DNA of 64,000 nt from contig NZ_JAVQHL010000001.1 of NCBI RefSeq assembly GCF_032670585.1, forward strand, positions 1 to 64,000. The letters run 5' to 3'. The position numbers were made by a program, and so were the translations under genes. Positions within the stretch are counted from its first letter, which is position 1. Each line of letters starts with the position of its first letter. Source of the DNA: Ostreiculturibacter nitratireducens. Lineage in GTDB: Bacteria; Pseudomonadota; Alphaproteobacteria; Rhodobacterales; Rhodobacteraceae. Below, piece by piece: positions 15,701 through 25,303 of the stretch. The notes under the pieces are model-generated. The model saw only the letters and a program-made list of their open reading frames with translations, was not told the origin of the DNA and did no database searches.

Positions 15701-17005
15701 ATGAATCTGGCGAGGTTGGCGGCGGAGCGTGCGGAGGCGGGGCGGCCCGTGCGCGCGGGGCTGATCGGGGCAGGCAAGTTCGGGTCGATGTTCCTGTCCC
15801 AGGTGCCGACGATCACGGGGCTCGAGGTCGCGGCGATCGCCGATCTCGATCCAGACCGGGCGCGGACGGCCTGCCGGACGGTGGGATGGGACGAGTCGCG
15901 GATCGCGGCCACGGCCTTCACCGAGGATGGCGCGGCGCTTGCCGAACGCGACGACGTGGACGTGGTGATCGAGGCCACCGGCAACCCGCGCGCGGGCATC
16001 GCCCATGCCCAGGCGGCCATCGCGGCGGGCAAGCACGTGGTCATGGTGAACGTGGAGGCCGACGTTCTGGCCGGTCCCGCGCTTGCGCGGCGGGCGAGGG
16101 CGGAGGGCGTCGTCTATTCCATGGCCTATGGAGACCAGCCGGCGCTGGTGGCGGAGATGGTCGACTGGGCGCGGGCTGCGGGGTTCAAGGTCGCAGCGGC
16201 GGGGAAGGGCACGAAGTACCTTCCAGCCTATCACAAGGTGACGCCTGACGATGTCTGGACACATTACGGGCTGACGCCAGAGGCCGCGGCGCAGGCGGGG
16301 ATGAACCCGCAGATGTTCAACTCGTTCCTCGACGGCACGAAGAGTGCGATCGAGATGGCGGCGATCGCGAACGCGACCGGGCTGAATGTCCCGCGTGGCG
16401 GCCTCGGTTTTCCGCCCTGCGGTGTCGATGACCTTGCCCATGTCTTGCGCCCGCGTGACCTTGGTGGACAGCTCGAGGGCAAGGGCATGGTCGAAGTCGT
16501 CTCCAGCATCGAGCGTGACGGTCGGCCAGTCTTCCGGGACCTGCGCTGGGGCGTCTATGTCGTGCTGGAGGCGCCGAACGACTATGCCGCCGCCTGTTTC
16601 AGGCAGTACGGGCTGCCTACCGACGCGACAGGCCGCTTCGCGTCGATGTACAAGCCTTTCCACCTGATCGGGCTGGAGCTGTCGATATCCGTCCTCAGCG
16701 CGGCGCTGCGGGGCGAGGCCACGGGGTGCTCGCGCGAGTTCCGGGGCAATGTCGCCGCCGTTTCCAAGCGTGGACTGAAGGCAGGCGAGGTTCTGGACGG
16801 GGAGGGCGGCTATACCGTCTACGGACGTCTCATGCCGGCGGCGGTCAGCGCGGAGGCGGACGTGCTGCCCATAGGGCTCGCGCACCGGGTGAAGCTCGTC
16901 CGCGACGTGGCCGACGGCCAGGCGGTGACCTTCGCGGATGTGGAGATAGAGGAGGACTCCGCCGTCGCGCTCTACCGCGAGGCGATGGCGGGCCGCGCGG
17001 AGTAG
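15701..17005 (+). CDS. SAF-domain homoserine-dehydrogenase-like oxidoreductase (COG4091)
   Basis: The 434-residue protein has an N-terminal NAD(P)-binding Rossmann fold (GLIGAGKFGSMF at about residue 22, then IADLDPDRA and EATGNPRAG), a catalytic domain like homoserine dehydrogenase (MAYGDQPALV, AGKGTKYLP), and a C-terminal SAF domain (about 350-430, LKAGEVLDGEGGYTVYG). COG4091 proteins are predicted oxidoreductases, often in carbohydrate or sugar-acid loci; the substrate here is unknown. GGGGGAGAAA supports ATG 15701. It sits inside the purS-purQ interval on the same strand, where purine genes are usually adjacent. Confidence 0.85.
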   Translation: MNLARLAAERAEAGRPVRAGLIGAGKFGSMFLSQVPTITGLEVAAIADLDPDRARTACRTVGWDESRIAATAFTEDGAALAERDDVDVVIEATGNPRAGIAHAQAAIAAGKHVVMVNVEADVLAGPALARRARAEGVVYSMAYGDQPALVAEMVDWARAAGFKVAAAGKGTKYLPAYHKVTPDDVWTHYGLTPEAAAQAGMNPQMFNSFLDGTKSAIEMAAIANATGLNVPRGGLGFPPCGVDDLAHVLRPRDLGGQLEGKGMVEVVSSIERDGRPVFRDLRWGVYVVLEAPNDYAAACFRQYGLPTDATGRFASMYKPFHLIGLELSISVLSAALRGEATGCSREFRGNVAAVSKRGLKAGEVLDGEGGYTVYGRLMPAAVSAEADVLPIGLAHRVKLVRDVADGQAVTFADVEIEEDSAVALYREAMAGRAE

Positions 17006-17176
17006 ACAGGAGCGCGCGGCGGACGTTGTGCGGAGGCAACGGCCTCGCACGGAGTGGCTGTCGTCCCCGGTTTCGCGGCTTTGAAGGCGTCTCCCGCCGC
17101 AAGACGGAAAACCAAGGCTGGAACGTCCCGGGCCGATGCGCTAGGAGCGGGGCAATCCCGCCGATGGAGTCTGCAG

Positions 17177-17845
17177 ATGAAAGCCGCCGTCATCACCTTC
17201 CCCGGATCGAACTGCGACCGCGACCTCGCCGTGGCCTTCGAGCGCGCCGGCGCCGACGTGGTCCGCGTCTGGCACAAGGAGGGCGAGCTTCCGAAGGGCA
17301 TCGACATCGTCGGCGTCCCCGGCGGCTTCTCCTTCGGCGATTACCTGCGCTGCGGCGCGATCGCGGCGCAGTCTCCGGTCGCCCGCGCGGTGCGCGATCA
17401 TGCGGCGCGGGGTGGCTATGTGCTGGGCATCTGCAACGGCTTCCAGATCCTGACCGAGACGGGGCTTCTGCCCGGCGCGCTGATGCGCAACGCCTCGCTG
17501 AAGTTCGTCTGCAAGGCGCTGCATCTCCGGGTCGAGACCAGCGACAGCGCCTTCACGAACCTGTGGAAGAAGGGCGATACGCCGCGCATCCCCGTGGCCC
17601 ATCACGACGGCAACTACACGATCGATCCCGAAGGCCTCGCACGGCTGAAGGGCGAGGACCGTATCGCCTTCACCTACGTGGAGAACCCGAACGGCGCGAT
17701 GGCCGACGTCGCGGGCGTCCTCAGCGAGAACCGCCGCGTGCTCGGCATGATGCCGCACCCCGAGCGTGTGGTCGAAGCCGCGCAGGGCGGAACCGACGGA
17801 TCGGTGCTTTTCCGCTCGCTCATGGCCGCGATGGCCGTGGCCTGA
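17177..17845 (+). CDS. purQ: FGAM synthase glutaminase subunit PurQ
   Basis: PurQ releases ammonia from glutamine for FGAM synthesis by the PurSQL complex. The 222-residue class-I glutamine amidotransferase has MKAAVITFPGSNCDRDLA at the start, the oxyanion region GVPGGFSFGDYLRCG, the nucleophile Cys in GICNGFQILTE and the His-Glu pair in MMPHPERVVE. GGAG ends seven bases before ATG 17177; the longer frame from 17054 has no conserved sequence. A hairpin (GTGCGGAGGC/GCCTCGCAC, 17028-17050) lies between it and the preceding oxidoreductase gene. Confidence 0.97.
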   Translation: MKAAVITFPGSNCDRDLAVAFERAGADVVRVWHKEGELPKGIDIVGVPGGFSFGDYLRCGAIAAQSPVARAVRDHAARGGYVLGICNGFQILTETGLLPGALMRNASLKFVCKALHLRVETSDSAFTNLWKKGDTPRIPVAHHDGNYTIDPEGLARLKGEDRIAFTYVENPNGAMADVAGVLSENRRVLGMMPHPERVVEAAQGGTDGSVLFRSLMAAMAVA

Positions 17846-17890
17846 GCCGGCGCGCTTGAGGACGGCTTCCGACGCGCCTACATTGACGCG

Positions 17891-19660
17891 ATGGCAGCCT
17901 CCGAGAAGAACCGCACTGGCAAGGCCCCTCCGATGACGGGGCGAACACCGCTTCTGATGCGGGCCCTGCTGGTGTTTCTGGTCCTCGCCGCGCTTGCCGT
18001 GATCTGGGTCACGAATTCCTGGCTTTCCGGGCGGTTCACCGAGACGGTGAGAAACCGAGCCGAAGTGCGGCTTGCGCTCTATACCGGGAACATAATGTCC
18101 GAACTGCAGCGCACCTCGGTCGTGCCGCTGCTGCTGGCGCGAGACCCGGCTCTGATCGGCTCGCTCAATTCGGGCGATTTCTCGACCACGTCCGGCCGGC
18201 TCATTTCCGCGCAGAAGGAGATCGGCGCGGCGTCGATCCTGCTTCTGGACCTGTCGGGGCGCACTGTCGCCGCGACCGACCGGAATCTGATCGGCACGAT
18301 GCACGGGACGAAGCCATATTTCGTGGAGGCGCAGCGGTCCCGCGACACCGTTTTCACGGTCGCTGAGCGCGAGGTCGGTGGTTACGAATTCACGTATTCT
18401 CGCGCGGTCCTGTCCGAAAACCGGCTGATCGGCGTCATTGTCGTGGGGGTCGAACTCGCCAAGCTCGAGAGGAGCTGGGCGGGGATTTCGGATGCCGTCG
18501 CGGTGCTCGACAGCGAGGGGAAGATCATTCTCGCGACGGAGCCGCGCTGGCGCGGTCTGACGATGGCGGAGGCGCTTGCCGTGCGCTCCGCGCCCTCGGC
18601 GATCGAGCGGGCCTTCCAGGTCACGGCCGACTGGGCGAACCACCCGCCGGATGCCTACCTGTCGGGTGAGGCCGTCATGAAGAACGAGGCGCGGATTCCG
18701 TTCCGCGGCTGGCGGCTCGTGAGCTTCACGACTTACGATTCGATCCGCGAGCGCGTGAATGCCGTTCTCGCACTCGAGATCATGGGATTCGCGATCCTGC
18801 TGGCGGGGGCGTTCTACATCCTGTCCCGCCGCGCCCGGCTGCAGTCGGTGCTGTTCCAGAGGGAGTCGGCGGAACTGCGCCAGCTGAACGCCCGTCTCCA
18901 GCGGGAAATCGCCGAGCGCGAAAAGGTCCAGAAGGACCTCGCCGTGGCGGAACAGACGCTCGCGCAGTCCTCGAAACTCGCCGTTCTGGGCGAGATGTCC
19001 GCGGCGGTCAGCCACGAGTTGAACCAGCCGCTCGCGGCGATGAAGACCTATCTGGCGGGCGCGCGGCTTCTGCTGCAGCGCAAGCGGGGGGAGGAGGCGC
19101 TGTCCTCGTTCCAGCGCATCGACGACCTGATCGAACGCATGGGCGCGATCACCCGGCAGCTCAAGAGCTACGCGAGAAAAGGTGGCGAGGCGTTTGAACC
19201 TGTCGACGTAAAGGCTTGTGTTTCCACGGCTTTGTCCATGATGGAGCCGCAGCTTCGGGCGCGGACGGTGAAGATCACACGGACGCTTCCGCGCGAGAAG
19301 GTCATGGTGATGGCCGACAGGATCCGGCTTGAGCAGGTCATCATCAACCTTCTCAGGAACGCGCTCGATGCGACGTCGAAAAGCGAGGCGCCGCAGATCG
19401 ACATCCTCTTGTCGAAGGGTGAGACCGCGACACTGACGGTCCGGGACAACGGACACGGGATCGAGGATCTCGATAACCTCTTCGAGCCCTTCTACACGAC
19501 CAAGAAACCCGGCGACGGCGTGGGGCTTGGCCTTGCCATCTCTTCCGGCATCGTCAACGACTTGGGCGGTCGTCTTACGGCACGAAACGCGGCCGAGGGC
19601 GGCGCGGTGTTCGAGGTTCAGCTTCCGATCCTCGGGGCCGAGGTCCGCGCCGCGGAATGA
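17891..19660 (+). CDS. dctB: DctB-like sensor histidine kinase
   Basis: The 589-residue kinase has membrane segments at about residues 21-43 and 291-312 enclosing a periplasmic double-PAS (dCache) sensor, a coiled coil (about 320-360), the H-box AAVSHELNQPLAAMKTYL with H375, the N-box NLLRNALDAT and the ATP-binding strings DNGHGIEDLDNLFEPFYTTK and GVGLGLAISSGI. This is the C4-dicarboxylate sensor architecture; the ligand cannot be read from sequence. It lies 22 bases before the regulator gene. No DctPQM transporter is nearby. ATG 17891 was kept; ATG 17933 is an alternative just before the first membrane helix. Confidence 0.88.
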   Translation: MAASEKNRTGKAPPMTGRTPLLMRALLVFLVLAALAVIWVTNSWLSGRFTETVRNRAEVRLALYTGNIMSELQRTSVVPLLLARDPALIGSLNSGDFSTTSGRLISAQKEIGAASILLLDLSGRTVAATDRNLIGTMHGTKPYFVEAQRSRDTVFTVAEREVGGYEFTYSRAVLSENRLIGVIVVGVELAKLERSWAGISDAVAVLDSEGKIILATEPRWRGLTMAEALAVRSAPSAIERAFQVTADWANHPPDAYLSGEAVMKNEARIPFRGWRLVSFTTYDSIRERVNAVLALEIMGFAILLAGAFYILSRRARLQSVLFQRESAELRQLNARLQREIAEREKVQKDLAVAEQTLAQSSKLAVLGEMSAAVSHELNQPLAAMKTYLAGARLLLQRKRGEEALSSFQRIDDLIERMGAITRQLKSYARKGGEAFEPVDVKACVSTALSMMEPQLRARTVKITRTLPREKVMVMADRIRLEQVIINLLRNALDATSKSEAPQIDILLSKGETATLTVRDNGHGIEDLDNLFEPFYTTKKPGDGVGLGLAISSGIVNDLGGRLTARNAAEGGAVFEVQLPILGAEVRAAE

Positions 19661-19682
19661 GACTGAAGGAGGCGGCAACGCT

Positions 19683-21014
19683 ATGGCACGTGCTATGAAG
19701 GTGGCGATCGTCGACGACGAACAGGACATGCGCCAGTCGATCAGCCAGTGGCTGGCCCTTTCCGGGTTCGATACCGAAACCTACGCTTCGGCCGAAGAGG
19801 CCCTCAAGGCGATCGGACCCGACTGGCCCGGTGTCGTCGTCTCGGACATCAAGATGCCGGGCATGGACGGCATGGCCTTTCTCAAGAAGCTGATGAGCAT
19901 GGATTCGGGCCTTCCGGTAATCATGATCACCGGACATGGCGATGTGCCGATGGCGGTGGAGGCGATGCGCGTCGGCGCCTACGACTTCCTCGAGAAGCCG
20001 TTCAACCCCGACCGGATGACGGAGCTTGCCAAGCGCGCCACGCAGTCGCGCCGCATGACGCTCGACAACCGCGCTCTCCGGCGGGAGCTGTCCGACGGGT
20101 CGGGCATCATGAAGAAGCTGATCGGCGCCTCGCCTGCGATGGAGCGGCTGCGCGAGGATATCCTCGATCTCGGCCAGGCCGATGGCCATGTGCTCATCGA
20201 CGGCGAGACCGGCACGGGCAAGACGCTCGTGGCCCATGCGCTTCACGCGGTTGGTCCTCGGGCGGGCAAGCGGTTCGTGGTAGTAAGCTGCGCGGCCTAT
20301 TCCGAGGACGTTCTGGCGCGCCGGATCTTCGGCCCGATGGAGGAGGGAGGGCAGATCCCTCTCGTCGAGGAAGCGCGCGGCGGCACGCTTGTGCTCGAGG
20401 ATATCGAGGCGCTGAGCCATTCCCTTCAGGCGCGGCTCCTGACCTTCATCAACGAACAGGGGACGCCCGCAGAGACGCGGATCATCGGGATCTGCAACGA
20501 GCATGGCGAGGGCCGCACAGTCGAGGACGCGCTGCGCCCGGACCTCTACTACCGCCTCGCCGCTCTGAAGATCACCCTGCCGCCGCTCCGGTCGCGCGGC
20601 GAGGATATCCTCGTGCTCTTCAACCGGATGGTGGAGCAGTTCGCGGAGGAATACGGCTGCGATGCTCCGCAGGTGACCGCGCAGGAGGCGGCGCAGCTAC
20701 TGCAGGCGCCCTGGCCCGGAAACGTGCGGCAGCTGATCAACGTGGCCGAGCGTGCGGTCCTGCAGAACCGCCGGGGCTCGGGGTCGATCGCATCGCTCCT
20801 CATGGCCGACAACGAAGAGACGGGGCCCACGATGACGACGGAGGGCAAGCCTCTGAAGGAATACGTGGAGAGCTTCGAGAAGATGCTGATCGACAACACG
20901 ATGCGCCGGCACAAGGGCTCGATCAGCGCGGTGATGGAGGAACTGTGCCTGCCGAGGCGCACGCTCAACGAGAAGATGGCCAAGTACGGTCTTCAACGGT
21001 CTGACTATCTCTGA
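19683..21014 (+). CDS. dctD: DctD-like response regulator with an AAA+ domain lacking GAFTGA
   Basis: The 443-residue protein has a receiver domain (acidic pocket VDDEQD, phospho-acceptor D55 in VVSDIKMPGMDG), an AAA+ domain with Walker A GETGTGKT (174-181) and a Fis-type helix-turn-helix at the C-terminus (HKGSISAVMEELCLPRRTL). In bona fide sigma-54 activators ELFGHE.GAFTGA follows the first strand; here the segment reads RRIFGPMEEGGQIPLVEEARGG, without the sigma-54-contact loop. Walker B is also altered (LVLEDIEA). It therefore probably does not activate RNA polymerase-sigma-54, as known for Rhodobacter NtrC. GGAGG precedes ATG 19683; it is paired with the upstream kinase. Confidence 0.88.
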   Translation: MARAMKVAIVDDEQDMRQSISQWLALSGFDTETYASAEEALKAIGPDWPGVVVSDIKMPGMDGMAFLKKLMSMDSGLPVIMITGHGDVPMAVEAMRVGAYDFLEKPFNPDRMTELAKRATQSRRMTLDNRALRRELSDGSGIMKKLIGASPAMERLREDILDLGQADGHVLIDGETGTGKTLVAHALHAVGPRAGKRFVVVSCAAYSEDVLARRIFGPMEEGGQIPLVEEARGGTLVLEDIEALSHSLQARLLTFINEQGTPAETRIIGICNEHGEGRTVEDALRPDLYYRLAALKITLPPLRSRGEDILVLFNRMVEQFAEEYGCDAPQVTAQEAAQLLQAPWPGNVRQLINVAERAVLQNRRGSGSIASLLMADNEETGPTMTTEGKPLKEYVESFEKMLIDNTMRRHKGSISAVMEELCLPRRTLNEKMAKYGLQRSDYL

Positions 21015-21509
21015 CGGGTCAGGCAGGCCGCTGAAGTCCTGCGGGAAATCTGGCGGCTGCTGCCGGGGCGCGCCATGACCGTTCGCCCGTTTCCGCCCGC
21101 GTTGTTTGCGGTGGCCGGAAAATGGCCATTGTCATTCCGGTGCCTTCGCCGCTAATGTCGGCCAATATCGGCTCAGGCGCGCCTGGCGCGCCGCCGACCC
21201 ACCAGTTTCGCTGTTGTGACGCGCGTGTTCGGGCCAATTTAAGTCCGCCGCCGTCTCCGCAGGCAGAATTGGCCGAAAGGCCGAAAGTTTGCCCCCGACC
21301 GTTACCGGAAAGGGGCTTTTTGGACGGGCGCCGCGAGGCGTCTTTGGAAGTAACGCGATGACGTTTGCGAAAGATTTCGGACGGGATGTCGGCAGGCCTT
21401 TGGCCGCCACGCCTTCCTGTGCCGCGCCGCGTCTCGCCTCAGCTATGCAGTCTGCAACTTGTGCCCGCCCGCCGGGCCCGCACCTGTTCCGGTCTGCGGA
21501 AAGAACTCA
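21015..21509 (+). other. Non-coding interval, probable long leader of rne
   Basis: These 495 bases carry no convincing gene. The sequence is rich in short inverted repeats (for example CCGGAAAATGGCC...CCGG near 21115-21145 and GGCCGAAAGGCCG near 21270), and contains GGACGGGCGCCGCGAGGCG at 21319. RNase E genes are generally preceded by a long structured 5' leader through which the enzyme controls its own mRNA, and this interval fits that. No terminator for dctD is apparent. Confidence 0.5.
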
Positions 21510-24239
21510 ATGGCAAAGAAGATGCTTATCGATGCCACCCACGCGGAGGAGACCCGCGTCGTGGTGGTTGACGGCAACAAGGTCGAGGAATTCGACTTTG
21601 AGACCGTAAACAAACGGCAACTCGCAGGAAACATCTATCTGGCAAAGGTCACGAGGGTCGAGCCCTCGCTTCAGGCCGCCTTCGTGGACTACGGCGGAAA
21701 CCGCCACGGCTTCCTCGCCTTCTCGGAAATCCATCCGGACTACTACCAGATCCCGGTCGCGGACCGAAAGGCGCTTCTGGAGGAGGAGCGCGCCTATGCC
21801 GAGTCCCTCGAGGCCGAAGAAGGGGGTGGGCGGTCGCGCCGGTCCTCGCGGCGTCGGAGCGGCGAGGCGAAGGCCGAGAAGGCCGCCGACAAGGACGAGG
21901 TCGTCAAGGCCGAGGCCGATATCCCGGGAATGACCGTCGTCGATCTGGAGGAGGAGGCCGAAGCCTCCACCGAGGAAGGCGTGCCCGAGGCGAAGGCCGA
22001 AGAGGCGCCCGCCAAGGAAGACGAAGCGACCGCAGCGGAAGTAGCCGAGGCGAAGGAAGAGGAGCGCTCGGAAAACGAGGCCCCCTACGTGGCCGCGGAC
22101 CACGCATCCGAGACGGACGAGGAAATCGAGTCCGTCGCCGATGAGGACGTGTCGGAGGAAATCCGCCAGCCCCGCAAGCCGCGTCCGCGCAAGTACAAGA
22201 TCCAGGAAGTGATCAAGGTCCGGCAGATCATGCTGGTCCAGGTCGTGAAGGAAGAGCGCGGCACCAAGGGCGCGGCGCTGACGACCTACCTGTCGCTCGC
22301 CGGACGCTATTGCGTCCTGATGCCCAACACCGCGCGCGGTGGCGGGATCAGCCGCAAGATCACCAACGCGGCGGACCGCAAGAAGCTGAAGGAAATCGCC
22401 TCCGAACTCGAGGTTCCGGAAGGCGCGGGGCTCATCATCCGCACCGCGGGAAGCCAGCGCACCAAGACCGAGATCAAGCGCGACTACGAATACCTGATGC
22501 GGCTTTGGGAGCAGATCCGCGATCTGACGCTCAAGTCGATCGCGCCCGCGCCGATCTACGAGGAAGGCGACCTGATCAAGCGGTCGATCCGTGACCTCTA
22601 CAACCGCGACATCGACGAGGTCCTCGTCGAGGGCGAGAAGGGCTATCGCGCGGCCAAGGACTTCATGCGGATGATCATGCCCTCGCATGCCCGCAACGTG
22701 AAGCTCTACACCGATCCGCTGCCCTTGTTCGCCCGCTACCAGGTGGAAAGCTACCTCGCCGGAATGTTCAACCCGGTCGTGCAGCTGAAGTCCGGCGGTT
22801 ACATCGTGATCGGCGTGACCGAGGCTCTCGTGGCGATCGACGTGAACTCCGGCCGGGCCACGAAGGAAGGCTCGATCGAGGACACGGCACTCAAGACGAA
22901 CCTCGAGGCGGCCGAGGAAGTGGCGCGGCAACTCCGCCTGCGCGACCTCGCGGGCCTCATCGTCATCGACTTCATCGACATGGAGGAGCGCAAGAACAAC
23001 GCTGCCGTCGAGAAGCGCCTGAAGGAAAAGCTGAAGACCGATCGCGCGCGGATCCAGGTCGGCCGCATCTCGGGCTTTGGCCTTCTGGAGATGAGCCGCC
23101 AGCGTCTGCGGCCGGGGATGATCGAATCGACGACGCAGCCCTGCGCGCATTGCCACGGCACCGGGGTTGTGCGTTCGGACGACAGCATGGCACTGTCGAT
23201 CCTGCGCCAGATCGAGGAAGAAGGCACGCGGAAGCGGTCGCGCGAGGTTCTGCTGCGCGCCCCGGTCGCGATCGTCAACTTCCTGATGAACCAGAAGCGC
23301 GAGCACATCGCCGGGATCGAGGCGCGTTACGGCATGTCGGTTCGGATCGAGGCCGATCCGTCGCTGATCAGCCCGGATTACGCGATCGACAAGTTCAAGA
23401 CGGCGACCCGGAACGTGCCGGAGGTGTCGACCCCCGTCGTGTCCGCTGATGCCGCGCTGATGGCGGAGATCGACGAGGAAGACCTGGTCGAGGAAACCGA
23501 AGAGGAAGCCGAAGAGGCGCAGGCCACCGAGGCCAAGGCCGAGGGCGAAGGCGATCAGCCGCGCAAGAAGAAGCGTCGGCGTCGTCGGCGGCGCCGCGGC
23601 GGCGAGCGTGGCGGTGAACAGGTCGGGGCCGAGGCTGAAGCGGAAGGCGAAGAGGCCGGTGAGGAAGCCGTAGAGGCGGAAGCCGGCGAAGCCGAGGTGG
23701 AGGCCGCCGAGGAAGCCGAACCGAAGAAGCGTTCACGCAGCCGGAAACGTAAGCCGAAGGCCGAAGTCGCGGAGCCCGCGGAAGCTGCGGAAGGTGAAGA
23801 GGCTGCAAAGGCCGCGGAACCGGCCGAAGCCGAGGCCGAGGCTCCGAAGAAGCCGTCGCGCAGCCGGCGGGCCCCGAAGAAGGCGGAACCCGCCGAGGAA
23901 GCGGTCGAGAAGGCCCCCGAAGAGGCGCCCAAGAAGCGTACGCGCGCGCGGAAATCCACGGCCAAGGAGAAGCCTGCGGCCAAGGAAGAGCCCGTAGCCA
24001 GTGAAGAGGCTCCTGCCGCGCCGGAAGCTCCGGCCCCGGAATCTGCGCCGGCCAAGGAGGAAGTTGCGGCGGAGCCGGCGGTGGTCGAAGCGGCTGCGGA
24101 AACGGCCATAGTGCCGATGCCGAGGCCCGAGCCGGCGGACGAGACGCAAGCAGTCCCGGATCCTGAGGCGGAGACGGTGGGTGAGGCGCAGGATGATTCG
24201 AAGCCGAAGAAGCGCGGCTGGTGGTCGCTCGGCCGCTGA
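21510..24239 (+). CDS. rne: Ribonuclease E
   Basis: The 909-residue endoribonuclease starts MAKKMLIDATHAEETRVVVV. An S1 domain (from about residue 35, NIYLAKVTRVEPSLQAAFVD) is interrupted by a long acidic insert (about 95-230) usual in alphaproteobacteria. The catalytic DNase I-like region includes AIDVNSGRATKEGS and LIVIDFIDME with the two magnesium-binding aspartates, and the zinc link is CAHCHGTG. From about residue 650 the protein is a low-complexity Ala/Glu/Lys/Arg tail with basic blocks such as KKKRRRRRRRRGG, the scaffold for RNA and degradosome partners. A strong terminator follows. Confidence 0.97.
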   Translation: MAKKMLIDATHAEETRVVVVDGNKVEEFDFETVNKRQLAGNIYLAKVTRVEPSLQAAFVDYGGNRHGFLAFSEIHPDYYQIPVADRKALLEEERAYAESLEAEEGGGRSRRSSRRRSGEAKAEKAADKDEVVKAEADIPGMTVVDLEEEAEASTEEGVPEAKAEEAPAKEDEATAAEVAEAKEEERSENEAPYVAADHASETDEEIESVADEDVSEEIRQPRKPRPRKYKIQEVIKVRQIMLVQVVKEERGTKGAALTTYLSLAGRYCVLMPNTARGGGISRKITNAADRKKLKEIASELEVPEGAGLIIRTAGSQRTKTEIKRDYEYLMRLWEQIRDLTLKSIAPAPIYEEGDLIKRSIRDLYNRDIDEVLVEGEKGYRAAKDFMRMIMPSHARNVKLYTDPLPLFARYQVESYLAGMFNPVVQLKSGGYIVIGVTEALVAIDVNSGRATKEGSIEDTALKTNLEAAEEVARQLRLRDLAGLIVIDFIDMEERKNNAAVEKRLKEKLKTDRARIQVGRISGFGLLEMSRQRLRPGMIESTTQPCAHCHGTGVVRSDDSMALSILRQIEEEGTRKRSREVLLRAPVAIVNFLMNQKREHIAGIEARYGMSVRIEADPSLISPDYAIDKFKTATRNVPEVSTPVVSADAALMAEIDEEDLVEETEEEAEEAQATEAKAEGEGDQPRKKKRRRRRRRRGGERGGEQVGAEAEAEGEEAGEEAVEAEAGEAEVEAAEEAEPKKRSRSRKRKPKAEVAEPAEAAEGEEAAKAAEPAEAEAEAPKKPSRSRRAPKKAEPAEEAVEKAPEEAPKKRTRARKSTAKEKPAAKEEPVASEEAPAAPEAPAPESAPAKEEVAAEPAVVEAAAETAIVPMPRPEPADETQAVPDPEAETVGEAQDDSKPKKRGWWSLGR

Positions 24240-24262
24240 GGCGCACTTCGGACGGAAATCGG

Positions 24263-24292
24263 AAAGGCCGGGCTTCAGAGCCCGGCCTTTGC
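24263..24292 (+). terminator. Rho-independent terminator after rne
   Basis: AAAGGCCGGGC and GCCCGGCCTTT form an eleven-base stem with a TTCAGA loop, 23 bases after the rne stop; the T run is part of the 3' arm. Symmetry means it could stop transcription from either side. Confidence 0.85.
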
Positions 24293-24444
24293 CTTGTGGG
24301 GCGGGCGCGGGAAGCGGACAACTTTCTCTGGAATCCCAGACCTTCAAGGATCAGGGCGCGGCTCGCGCAGCGTCAACGCGCTTGTGACCGTTGCGCTGAA
24401 GCCTGTGCGTGACGGCGCGCGGAGGATCGGCTAAGTCACGCTAC

Positions 24445-25200
24445 ATGTTCGGAATTGAGATCATCGACGCCGCCTTCCTGCCCGCTGCGTTCGTGGCGCT
24501 TGTCGCGGGCATCTTGTCGTTCCTGTCGCCCTGCGTTCTGCCGATCGTGCCGCCCTACATCGCCTACATGGGCGGGATCGGCATGGGCGAACTCACGGAG
24601 GGCGGCATGGCCGCGCGGCGCCGTGCGATTCTGCCGGCTCTGTTCTTCGTGCTGGGGCTGTCGACGGTGTTCCTGTTCCTCGGATTCACGGCCTCTGCCT
24701 TCGGGCGGTTCTTTCTGCAGAATCAGGAATGGTTCAGCCGCATCGCCGGGGTGGTCGTCATCATCCTTGGCCTGCATTTCGTGCATGTGATCCGCATTCC
24801 GATCCTCGACCGCGAGGCGCGCCTCGACGCGGGTGACCGCGGCGGATCGGCGCTTGGGGCATATGTGCTCGGCCTCGCTTTCGCCTTCGGCTGGACGCCC
24901 TGCATCGGACCGCAGCTGGGCGCAATTCTCTCTCTCGCCGCGAATGAGGCGAGCCTGACGCGCGGCACGGCGCTTCTGGCCGTCTATGCGATCGGCCTCG
25001 GCATTCCCTTCCTTCTCGCGGCCCTGTTCATAGATCGCGCGATGGGGCTCATGTCGCGGCTGAAGCGGCACATGGGGCTCATCGAGAAGGCGATGGGGAC
25101 GCTTCTGATCCTGGTGGGCTTGGCGCTCCTGACGGGCGCTCTGTCGAGCCTGTCCTACTGGCTCCTCGAGACCTTCCCGTCGCTTGCGCTATTGGGTTGA
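24445..25200 (+). CDS. ccdA: Cytochrome c biogenesis protein CcdA
   Basis: CcdA/DsbD-beta proteins move reducing power from cytoplasmic thioredoxin across the inner membrane to periplasmic thiol carriers for haem attachment to c-type cytochromes. The 251-residue protein has six hydrophobic segments, with one redox Cys in LSPCVLPIVPPY (helix 1) and the other in GWTPCIGPQLG (helix 4), the expected pair. ATG 24445 begins MFGIEIIDAAFLPAAFVALV; upstream in-frame codons lack a ribosome site. No thioredoxin-like partner (CcmG, CcsX) adjoins it. Confidence 0.93.
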   Translation: MFGIEIIDAAFLPAAFVALVAGILSFLSPCVLPIVPPYIAYMGGIGMGELTEGGMAARRRAILPALFFVLGLSTVFLFLGFTASAFGRFFLQNQEWFSRIAGVVVIILGLHFVHVIRIPILDREARLDAGDRGGSALGAYVLGLAFAFGWTPCIGPQLGAILSLAANEASLTRGTALLAVYAIGLGIPFLLAALFIDRAMGLMSRLKRHMGLIEKAMGTLLILVGLALLTGALSSLSYWLLETFPSLALLG

Positions 25201-25303
25201 GCTTTCGCCTTGCGCATCCGTCCCTGCCGGGGGCATTGAGGTCCTTGGCGGGTGAGAGGATCTTTACCTCCGGCAAACGATAGAGTGCCAGGAAGATGTC
25301 GGC

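Noticed and set aside
17141..19729. Very long open frame on the reverse strand (862 codons) opposite dctB
   Set aside because: It is the antisense shadow of a well-recognised kinase gene; high GC suppresses stop codons. The translation is Arg/His/Pro-rich with no domain.
21507..23306. Reverse-strand frame of 599 codons opposite rne
   Set aside because: RNase E on the other strand is certain; the antisense product has no recognisable fold.
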